64,000 nucleotides of DNA, taken from Lujinxingia vulgaris. GTDB lineage: Bacteria > Myxococcota_A > Bradymonadia > Bradymonadales > Bradymonadaceae. This document shows positions 29,427-36,293 of this stretch, one piece after another (the first letter of the stretch is position 1; each line of letters starts with the position of its first letter). The translations under genes were made by a program, and so were the position numbers. The notes beneath the pieces were generated by a model. It was not told the origin of the DNA. It did no database searches and worked only from the letters and a program-made list of their open reading frames with translations. The stretch covers positions 1-64,000 of the forward strand of contig NZ_VOSM01000001.1 in NCBI RefSeq assembly GCF_007997015.1, in the 5' to 3' direction.

Positions 29427-30206
29427 ATGGCTGACTATACGTTTTTAGACCTCATCCCCGCCTTTGCTGAACAAGAGCACGGCGAGGGCTGGAACCACAT
29501 CTTCGGCGACCCGCTGCTCAACCCCTCGGGGGTTGTGGGAGCCACCCACGTGGTGTTCACCGGCGTGCTCGTCGTGTTGATCACGGTGCTCGCTTTGATC
29601 GCCCGGCGTAAATACGCCAACCGCGATGAGGCTCTGGTGCCGGTGGGCAAGTTCTCGGTGAGCGGCTTCTTTGAGGTGCTCTTCGATGCCGTCATGGGCA
29701 TGATGAGCGACCTGATGGGTGAGAAGGCGGCCAAGAAGTTCTTCCCGCTGATCGCCTCGCTGGCCGTCTACATCTACCTGGGTAACCTGATGGGGCTTGT
29801 GGTGGGCTTTTCGCCGCCGACCTCCAACCTCAACACCGGACTGGCCTGCGCGATTGTGGTCTTTCTGGTGTACAACGTCTCCGGCTTCATGGAGCAGGGG
29901 ATGGGTTATATCAAACACTTTATGGGGCCGATTCTGCTTCTGGCTCCGCTGATTTTCATCATCGAATTGGTGGGACACGCCTTCCGCCCGGTCTCTCTCT
30001 CGGTGCGTCTGACCGGGAACATGACCGGTGACCACATGGTGTTGGGCGTGTTTGGAGATCTGGCCTCCGGGATGTTCAGCATTCCGATTCTTATCCCGGT
30101 GCCGTTCCTCTTCCTGGGGCTGCTGGTGTGCACGATTCAGGCGTTGGTCTTCTGCCTGTTGTCCAGCATCTACATCGCCCTTGCCATTGAGCACGAAGAC
30201 CATTAA
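29427..30206 (+). CDS. atpB: ATP synthase F0 subunit a
   Basis: A 259-residue inner-membrane subunit that forms the proton or sodium half-channels and drives c-ring rotation. The conserved stretch is 'IIELVGHAFRPVSLSVRLTGNMTGDHMV', in which the essential Arg of helix 5 is 'SLSVRLTGN'. The C-terminal 'LVCTIQALVFCLLSSIYIALA' matches the final helix, including the Gln-Ala-x-Val-F pattern. The N-terminal stretch before the first helix is long and has His and Glu residues. Intact and full length. Confidence 0.95.
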   Translation: MADYTFLDLIPAFAEQEHGEGWNHIFGDPLLNPSGVVGATHVVFTGVLVVLITVLALIARRKYANRDEALVPVGKFSVSGFFEVLFDAVMGMMSDLMGEKAAKKFFPLIASLAVYIYLGNLMGLVVGFSPPTSNLNTGLACAIVVFLVYNVSGFMEQGMGYIKHFMGPILLLAPLIFIIELVGHAFRPVSLSVRLTGNMTGDHMVLGVFGDLASGMFSIPILIPVPFLFLGLLVCTIQALVFCLLSSIYIALAIEHEDH

Positions 30207-30252
30207 ACGACTCGCCAGAAAGGTTGTTGGCCTAGACGGCTTTCATCAGGGC

Positions 30253-30270
30253 GTATCAACACATTGATAC
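30253..30270 (+). promoter_or_regulatory. Hairpin in atpB-atpE intercistronic region
   Basis: GTATCAA, a 4-nt CACA loop and TTGATAC form a perfect 7-bp stem extended by GG/CC with one bulge. It stands 61 bp before atpE in a 125-bp gap where the other F0 genes are almost touching. Intercistronic leaders raising atpE translation are known in E. coli; a similar role here is inference. Confidence 0.45.
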
Positions 30271-30331
30271 CCGTCACAATGGCGCACGCCGCAAAAGAGT
30301 TGGCGTTGCGCGAGCTAGGAGGACGCAGTCC

Positions 30332-30685
30332 ATGCTGAAGAAATCCACGATCACGTTTTTGAGCACCTTCGCTATTGTCGCACTCTGGAGCACCTCGGCG
30401 TTCGCCCAGGGCACCGCTGCTGCGGCCGATAACGTCTTCACGACCTACGCCTGGTTGGGCGCTGCGGCGGCCTTCGGTGTCGGCCTGGCCGCGCTGGGTG
30501 GTTCGCTGGGTCAGGGCCGCGCGGCTGCGGCGGCTCTTGAAGGTATCGCGCGCAACCCGGGCGCGGCCGGCAAGCTCTTCACCCCGCTGATTCTGGGCCT
30601 TGCCCTTATCGAGTCGCTCGTGATTTACGCGTTCGTTATCTCGATTCTGATGGTCCTTAACATCGACATCACCGCGGCGCTCTAA
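30332..30685 (+). CDS. atpE: ATP synthase F0 subunit c
   Basis: A 117-residue proteolipid that forms the rotor ring. The first 25 residues look like a cleavable signal peptide ending 'TSAFAQG', an extension also found in some other deltaproteobacterial c subunits. Helix 1 has '[21 protein letters not shown]' and helix 2 '[21 protein letters not shown]' with ion-carrying Glu94. Gln61, Glu94, Ser95 and Tyr99 align with Q32, E65, S66 and Y70 of the Na+-binding c-ring of Ilyobacter; the partner Thr67 is Leu here. Na+ coupling is therefore possible but unproven. AGGAGGA precedes ATG 30332. A terminator follows, and none of the F1 genes is adjacent. Confidence 0.95.
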   Translation: MLKKSTITFLSTFAIVALWSTSAFAQGTAAAADNVFTTYAWLGAAAAFGVGLAALGGSLGQGRAAAAALEGIARNPGAAGKLFTPLILGLALIESLVIYAFVISILMVLNIDITAAL

Positions 30686-30707
30686 GTCGCAGGTTGACGA
30701 TGTGAAA

Positions 30708-30734
30708 AAGCCCGGCTTCGGCCGGGCTTTTTTT
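30708..30734 (+). terminator. Rho-independent terminator after atpE
   Basis: AAGCCCGGC/GCCGGGCTT with a short TTCG-like loop and a run of T residues, 22 bp after the atpE stop. It closes the F0 transcription unit. Confidence 0.95.
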
Positions 30735-30936
30735 GTGCTCTGAGGAGCAAAAAAGCGCCAGGCCTCCTTCTTGCGTGGGGTGGGGGCGTGTGGTCTAATG
30801 CGGCCCATTGAGGAGGGCGGCTTTGCCTGCCCTCGGCTCTGATTTCAGGGCCTGTTCTCAAAGCCCCAGATGCCAGGGGCGCGCTCTGAAGACCGCGCTC
30901 CTCGCTTGATCCATCCCATCCGGAGCAGACCACGGA

Positions 30937-32601
30937 ATGATCGTCCAGTGTCCCAGCTGTTCATCGCGATATCGCGTCAATGACGCCAACATTCCGCCCT
31001 CGGGGGGCAAGATCAAGTGTCCTTCCTGTGCGCACGCTTTTGTCGTGTACCCGGAAGCCCCGGCCGAGCCGGAGCATGAGGCGGATAAGACCTCGATCGC
31101 CGAGCGCCCCAACCTTCATGAACTCCTCAACGCGATGAATCAGAACAAGGCCGCCGCGCAGAACCCGGCGCCCGCGGTTGAGGATGAAGTCGCCAAGACC
31201 GAGGTGATGTCGGGCGCGGAGCTGCCCGACTTCTCCTCGATGTTCGGCGATGGCGGGGGCGACCAGACCATTGAGATGTCCAACCCGATGGCCAGCGGCG
31301 CGTTGCCCGGCCTGGGAGCTGCGGCCGAGGAGGATGACCTCCACACCCAGGAGCTCTCGCCGGACATCGTGCATAAGAGCCTGCAGCACCTGGGTGCGCG
31401 ACCTGCCAGTGCGCCGCCCTCGATGCCCGATGAGGGTGGACCGGCTACTGAGATCGCGCCCCCACCGGTGGTGGAGCAGGCGATGCCGGCCCAGCGCCTC
31501 TCGGCGTCGGCGGAGCCCACCCCGCCGCCGGCCGGAGCGCCGGCGTTCGGGGCAAGCCCCGCTGCGCCTTCGGCGTCGGGATCGTCGCCCGGCATGGCTG
31601 CGCCTGCGGCCCCGGCAGGAGGCGTCGACGCCGCCCACGACGGCCCCTGGAAGCTGCAGACCAACTTCGGGCTGACCTACGAGTTTGCCGACAACAAGAG
31701 CCTGCGCAGCTGGCTTGCCAGCCGTGAGGACCTCAACGGCTATAAGCTCTCCTCGGGCGGAGAGTTTTTCCCGCTGAGCGAGTACCCGCAGTTTTCGCCG
31801 GGAGGCGGCGCGGCGACGCAGCGATCGGGGAACTTCTCGGTGGCCTCGTCGGGCGCACAGGCGCCGATGCCGGGCATGGGGCCTGCTCCGACCAGCCCCA
31901 CCGGCTCGGGCGCCTCACCGGCGATGCCTTCGCAGTCGGGCTCCTCGCCGGCGATGACGCCGCCTGCGGCGGCGCCTTCGGTCCCCGGTGGCGCTCCCAC
32001 CCCGGCGCCTCAGCCGGCCTCTCCCTTTATGACGGCCGGGATGCCTGCGGTCGGCCAGAACCCGCCTCCCAACCAGGGGCGCGAGAAGATCGATCCCAAC
32101 GCCGGGTTCCGTCCTCCTTCGCGTGACAGCAACGCGCTCACCATGGTGCTCTGGGGCGTCTTCGGACTTCTGGGACTTGTGGCCATTGCGCTGGGCCTGC
32201 ACCTGGGCGGCATCATCAACTTCCCCGCCCTCGGCGGTGGCGCAGGGGCTGAGAACGTCGCGCCTTCGCCGGCGCCCGCTCCTTCCGCCGCGCCAGCTGC
32301 GGCGCCTTCAGCGGAAGAGGCGGCCGCCCAGGAGGCTCCCGCCGCGCCCGATCCCGACCAGCGCGCGCAGGTGGATCGCATCCTGGAAGACGCCCGCGTC
32401 GACATTGAGTCCAATCGCCTCACCTCCGCGCTCGACCGCCTGGAGACCGCCCGCTTGCTCGACCCCGACCGCGTTCAGATCTACGACATGAGCGCCCAGG
32501 TGCACGAGAAGCTCGGCCAGCAAGATAAGGTCGAAGAGATGCGTGAGCAGGCCCGTAAGTTGCGCAGCCAGGGCGGCTCGCCACCTCCCACGATGGAGTA
32601 A
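30937..32601 (+). CDS. MJ0042 zinc-ribbon, GYF-like, transmembrane, TPR protein
   Basis: A 554-residue protein of myxobacterial type. It opens with an MJ0042-family zinc ribbon ('MIVQCPSCSSRYRVND' and 'IKCPSCAHAF', Cys pairs at 5/8 and 29/32). A Pro/Ala/Gly-rich linker of about 170 residues follows, then a compact domain with 'GPWKLQTNFGLTYEFADNK' and 'LSEYPQFSP' that resembles GYF-type domains. A second linker precedes one transmembrane helix, 'TMVLWGVFGLLGLVAIALGL', and the C-terminus ends in TPR-like helices containing 'NRLTSALDRLETARLLDPD'. No signal peptide, so the zinc ribbon is cytosolic and the TPR end is periplasmic. A paralogue with the same layout begins 33 bp downstream. Function is unknown. 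Confidence 0.7.
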   Translation: MIVQCPSCSSRYRVNDANIPPSGGKIKCPSCAHAFVVYPEAPAEPEHEADKTSIAERPNLHELLNAMNQNKAAAQNPAPAVEDEVAKTEVMSGAELPDFSSMFGDGGGDQTIEMSNPMASGALPGLGAAAEEDDLHTQELSPDIVHKSLQHLGARPASAPPSMPDEGGPATEIAPPPVVEQAMPAQRLSASAEPTPPPAGAPAFGASPAAPSASGSSPGMAAPAAPAGGVDAAHDGPWKLQTNFGLTYEFADNKSLRSWLASREDLNGYKLSSGGEFFPLSEYPQFSPGGGAATQRSGNFSVASSGAQAPMPGMGPAPTSPTGSGASPAMPSQSGSSPAMTPPAAAPSVPGGAPTPAPQPASPFMTAGMPAVGQNPPPNQGREKIDPNAGFRPPSRDSNALTMVLWGVFGLLGLVAIALGLHLGGIINFPALGGGAGAENVAPSPAPAPSAAPAAAPSAEEAAAQEAPAAPDPDQRAQVDRILEDARVDIESNRLTSALDRLETARLLDPDRVQIYDMSAQVHEKLGQQDKVEEMREQARKLRSQGGSPPPTME

Positions 32602-32633
32602 GGAGGGCGGCCTGAGAGGCTCTCCTCCAACCT

Positions 32634-34136
32634 ATGCCGATGGACGTCTCTTGCCCGCAGTGCCAGACGCTCTACGAGTTTGATGAGGCGCAGCTGCGCT
32701 CGGTGGGATCGGTCAACCTCAAGTGCAGCCAGTGCGATCACCTCTTTCGTCTTGAGGTGCCCGAGGAGCTGCGCGACGAGAGCCAGCGTCGCTGGATGGT
32801 GCGCAAAGCCTCCAGCGGCGATGTTCTTTATTTCTGGGGGTTCGACGAGCTTCATCGCTGGATCATGACTGGCGAGGTGGAGGCGCACGACGCCATCTCG
32901 CGCACTGGCGAGCGCTGGAGTGAGCTGGGAAGTCTCGGGGAGTTCGCGCCGGTCTTTCAGGCGGTGGCGTCCATCGCCGGGCTGGGGCGAGCGGAGCGAC
33001 GTGATCCGATGGAGGATCGCGCCACGCAGAGTTTTGGGGCGGCGTCGACGCCCGCGCGCCCCCGGCAGTCGACCACGCCGCATCACGACGCGGCGCGTCC
33101 TCCCGCGAAGCCGGGTGCAGCCGCGCCCCCTCGTGAAGAGCAGCCCACACCGGCGCCGCTGCGCGAGGCGCGCGCCACCCCCCGCCAGCCTGTCGCCGAG
33201 GAGTCGGTCGCACCCGCGCCACGCTCGCCAGGGCTCAACCTTGACGCGGAGCGTTTCGGCCCGGCTTCTGCAGCCCCGGAGCCCGACGCCACGCGCCGGC
33301 GATCGCCCGGACGAGCACCCCATCTGACGCCGGTGGGGCCCGAGGACGATGATTGGTCGCTCGGCGATCTGAGTGTGACCCAGTCTGGCTCGCAGATGAT
33401 CGTGGCTCCGGAGCGGCGTGTCCGTCGCTCGCGGGGCCCGGCGTTGGCGGTGCTGCTCGTGTTGCTCCTGGCAGGTGCCGGAGCCGGTGCCTGGTACGCC
33501 GGCTACCTCGATGCCTGGCTCAAGGGCGACGCGGGCACGGCTGACGCATCAGAGACGCAGGCACTCGCCGAGGATCAGGCGCCGGATTCAGACGCGCGTA
33601 GTACGCCTGTCGTCAGTGCGGCCGATCGGGTGGTTGAGGCGCGCCACGCTGCGCGTCGGGCGGCACATTTGCCGGTCTGGGTGGCGGCAGTTGCCGAGGC
33701 GGTGCAGAAGGTTGGCGCAGCGAGCGAGCGAAGCGAGCGCGTCGCGCAGAAGTCGCAACGCCCCGACATCGATGCGGTGCTGGCCTCGGCGCGGCGTGCC
33801 CTGCAGCGCGGTGACGCGCAGGCGGCGCGCGCCCGCTACCACCGCGCCACCGAGATCGATGAGAGCAACCCCGAGGCGATCACCGGCCTTGGGTGGGCGC
33901 TGCTGGAGCTGGGGTCTCTGGACTCGGCGGTCGCGCAGTTTCGTCGCGCCATCTACCGCGACGCGACCTACGGCGACGCCTACATCGGCCTGGGCCGCGC
34001 GGAGCGTGATCGCGGCAACATCGGCGCCGCGATTGAGGCGTACCAGACCTACCTTGCGCGTCTTCCGAATGGGCCGCAGGCCTCGATCGCGCGCTTTCAG
34101 AGCGAGCAGCTCCGGCGCTCCAGTGGTCTGGAGTAG
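32634..34136 (+). CDS. MJ0042 zinc-ribbon, GYF-like, transmembrane, TPR protein (paralogue)
   Basis: A 500-residue protein with the same order as its upstream neighbour: zinc ribbon with 'MDVSCPQCQTLYEFDE' and 'LKCSQCDHLFRL'; directly after it a GYF-like segment 'SSGDVLYFWGFDELHRWI' with 'TGERWSELGSLGEFA'; a Pro/Ala-rich linker; one transmembrane helix 'ALAVLLVLLLAGAGAGAWYA'; and TPR repeats with 'DAVLASARRALQRGDAQAA', 'NPEAITGLGWALLELGSLD' and 'GDAYIGLGRAERDRGNIGAA'. Sequence similarity to the neighbour outside the zinc ribbon is low, so this looks like an old duplication or a shared domain recipe. ATG 32640 is an alternative start. Function is unknown. Confidence 0.7.
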   Translation: MPMDVSCPQCQTLYEFDEAQLRSVGSVNLKCSQCDHLFRLEVPEELRDESQRRWMVRKASSGDVLYFWGFDELHRWIMTGEVEAHDAISRTGERWSELGSLGEFAPVFQAVASIAGLGRAERRDPMEDRATQSFGAASTPARPRQSTTPHHDAARPPAKPGAAAPPREEQPTPAPLREARATPRQPVAEESVAPAPRSPGLNLDAERFGPASAAPEPDATRRRSPGRAPHLTPVGPEDDDWSLGDLSVTQSGSQMIVAPERRVRRSRGPALAVLLVLLLAGAGAGAWYAGYLDAWLKGDAGTADASETQALAEDQAPDSDARSTPVVSAADRVVEARHAARRAAHLPVWVAAVAEAVQKVGAASERSERVAQKSQRPDIDAVLASARRALQRGDAQAARARYHRATEIDESNPEAITGLGWALLELGSLDSAVAQFRRAIYRDATYGDAYIGLGRAERDRGNIGAAIEAYQTYLARLPNGPQASIARFQSEQLRRSSGLE

Positions 34137-34180
34137 CGCGGCGAGCGTTGCGGATTTGTGTCTGAAATCAAGGGTTTAGC

Positions 34181-34774
34181 TTAAGCGTGCTGCCCCAGCG
34201 CGAAGCGCTCCAGCACCTCATAGCGCGGACCGTCGTGGCGCAGGTGCGACTCATAGAGCACCAGATCTTTGATGTAGCTTTTGCCAAAGCTCAGCTCGTC
34301 GTAACGCCCGAAGATCTCACCGAGATCGGGGTTTGCGCGCGACTTCAGCCGCCCCAGAGTGATGTGCGGCAAAAACTCGCGGGGGTCGGCCGCCACACCG
34401 ATCTCCTGGAGGTCGCGCTCCAGCGCTTGCTGCAAAAGTCCCAGCACCTCGGCGCTCTTGGCGTCGAGGCCGGCCCACAGGATGCGGGGCTGGTCGGGGC
34501 GGGGGAAGGCTCCAAAGCCGCGGCACTCCACCTCAAAGGGAAAAAGGGGCTCGGCCAGGCGGCTGACCGTGCTCTCAAGCATCGAGACGAGATCGCCGGG
34601 GGTATCACCCAGAAACTTCAGGGTGAGGTGGATGTTCTCGGCCTCGGTCCAGCGCACGCTGAGATCGTCGCCGAAGGCGCCTCGAAGACGGCCCTGGAGC
34701 TCATCCTGGAAAAGAACAAGGCGCTCAACGACGTTGATCGAGAGGTCTACAGCTATGAAGAGGCGTCGCATCAT
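34181..34774 (-). CDS. thpR: RNA 2',3'-cyclic phosphodiesterase
   Basis: A 197-residue 2H phosphoesterase that opens 2',3'-cyclic phosphate ends of RNA. Both HxTx motifs of the family are present: 'HLTLKFLGD' (His49, Thr51) and 'LPHITLGRLK' near residue 137. The N-terminus 'MMRRLFIAVDLSINV' and the 'GFGAFPRPDQPRILW' stretch match ThpR/LigT. Length is normal. It lies 81 bp downstream of cinA on the same strand and may be co-transcribed. Confidence 0.93.
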   Translation of the reverse strand: MMRRLFIAVDLSINVVERLVLFQDELQGRLRGAFGDDLSVRWTEAENIHLTLKFLGDTPGDLVSMLESTVSRLAEPLFPFEVECRGFGAFPRPDQPRILWAGLDAKSAEVLGLLQQALERDLQEIGVAADPREFLPHITLGRLKSRANPDLGEIFGRYDELSFGKSYIKDLVLYESHLRHDGPRYEVLERFALGQHA

Positions 34775-34855
34775 GGGGAACTTCAGGCGGAGAGAGAGGA
34801 GCGTAGCGCGGACGGGAGGTTATCAACCATCCCCGCAGCGCTGACAAGGTCGGGC

Positions 34856-36154
34856 TCAGGGAGCAGGGGGCACGCCGGCCTCCACACTGCTCGCATCAAA
34901 GGGGCCACGCACATCGTGTGCGTCCAGGCGACCTTCGAGGTGCCAGAGCAGCAGGGCCATCGCGGTGTAGACCGAGGCTGTGCGGATCTCATCGCGGGTG
35001 CGCCCCGGGTAATGCGCGCGTTTATGAAAGGTGCCCTGCGGGGTGTGCAGGCCGAAGTCGACGGTGCCCACCGGCTTCTCAGCGCTGCCGCCGGTGGGGC
35101 CGGCCACGCCGCTGATGGCCAATCCAAAGGTCGCGCCGGCGGCCCGTGCGGAGCCCAGGGCCATCTGGCAGGCCACCGCGGCGCTCACCGCGCCTTCACT
35201 GGCCAGGGTCGAGGCGTTGACGCCCACAAGATCGATCTTGGCCTGGTTGGCATAGGTCAGAAAGCCCCCCTCAAACCAGGCCGAGCTCCCCGGCGTCTTT
35301 GTGAGCGCCCCGCCCAGCAGCCCGCCGGTGCAGGACTCGGCGACGGCCACCGTCGCCTTATGCTCGATGAGGCGGCGACCCACCCGCGCGAAGAAGTCTT
35401 CGCCGCCCTCGGCAACGAGCCAGGCGCCGATGCGAGCCTCAATGAAGTCGACCAGCTGCGCCAGCGCCGCGTCCTCGGGCGCTTTGAGCGAGACCTCAAT
35501 CACCGGGTAGCTCGCCCGATACCCCACCCGACCTCCGAGTTGATGCGCCAGGGGTTCGATGCCTTCGACCATCGTCTCGAGTTTCGATTCGCCCAGACCG
35601 TAGTAGCGTCGGCGAGCGCTGGCCCGGGGGGCGTCGTCATCGGGGCCGAGCTCGTGTAAGAGGTAGCGCTCCACAAACCATTGAAACTCCCGGGGGACGC
35701 CGGGGAAAAAAAACGCGGCGCAGCCGCGATGATCCACGCGAAACCCCGGCGCGGTGCCCACCTCGGTGGCCAGGATCGTGGCGCGGGAGGGGAACGTGCA
35801 CTGGCGGCGGTTGTTGTCGGTCAGCGTGTAGTCGCGCTCCCGGGCGCGCTCCTCAAGCCGCTGCAGGCTGGGGGCGTCTTCGTGGAGCACATCCTGGCTC
35901 CAGGCTGCGGCCGCCTCGCGGGTGCGGTCGTCGGCGGTCGGCCCCAGCCCCCCGCTGACCACGATGACGTCGCAGGAGCTCAGCGCATCGAGCGCCTGAA
36001 CGATGCGATCTTCGTCGTCGCGCACGATGCGAAGTTCGCGCACCTGAAAGAGACGATCTTCGCCCAGGCGCATCACATGCCGCCCGTTCTTGTCGCTGAC
36101 ACGGCCGTCGAGCAGTTCGTCGCCGATGCACAGAATGCCCACGTGCTTGATCAT
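34856..36154 (-). CDS. cinA: CinA-family nicotinamide-nucleotide amidohydrolase
   Basis: A 432-residue bifunctional-type CinA. The N-terminal COG1058/molybdopterin-binding-like domain has 'ILCIGDELLDGRVSDKNG' and 'VVSGGLGPTADDRTREA'. The C-terminal PncC-like domain (about 270-420) has 'AVAESCTGGLLGGALTKTPG' with catalytic Ser, 'GGFLTYANQAKIDLVGV' and 'AISGVAGPTGGSAEKPVGTV'. The second domain deamidates NMN in pyridine nucleotide recycling; relatives of the first have ADP-ribose pyrophosphatase activity. Length is normal. It is divergent from the kinase gene at 36294. Confidence 0.93.
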   Translation of the reverse strand: MIKHVGILCIGDELLDGRVSDKNGRHVMRLGEDRLFQVRELRIVRDDEDRIVQALDALSSCDVIVVSGGLGPTADDRTREAAAAWSQDVLHEDAPSLQRLEERARERDYTLTDNNRRQCTFPSRATILATEVGTAPGFRVDHRGCAAFFFPGVPREFQWFVERYLLHELGPDDDAPRASARRRYYGLGESKLETMVEGIEPLAHQLGGRVGYRASYPVIEVSLKAPEDAALAQLVDFIEARIGAWLVAEGGEDFFARVGRRLIEHKATVAVAESCTGGLLGGALTKTPGSSAWFEGGFLTYANQAKIDLVGVNASTLASEGAVSAAVACQMALGSARAAGATFGLAISGVAGPTGGSAEKPVGTVDFGLHTPQGTFHKRAHYPGRTRDEIRTASVYTAMALLLWHLEGRLDAHDVRGPFDASSVEAGVPPAP

Positions 36155-36201
36155 CTTAGACTCCCTTCATCATCGCGATGGTGCCTGCCGGGGGGGCGTG
36201 C

Positions 36202-36230
36202 TTGACGCTCTTCTCGCACCTCTTTTAGAG
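36202..36230 (+). promoter_or_regulatory. Candidate sigma-70-like promoter before the PEGA kinase
   Basis: TTGACG at 36202 is separated by 17 bases from TTAGAG at 36225, giving an expected start near 36238 and a leader of about 56 bases to ATG 36294. The same TTGACG-N17-TTANAG form occurs at 28645. Pattern match only. Confidence 0.3.
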
Positions 36231-36293
36231 TTGGCACCGGATTGTCTCAAGTGGATTTGTTGGGTTGCCTGTTTGCGGGCTTCGAGGTCACTG

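Noticed and set aside
36231..36246. Sigma-54 promoter (TTGGCACCGGATTGTC)
   Set aside because: The -24 GG is present but the -12 position reads TC rather than GC at the required 10-base distance.
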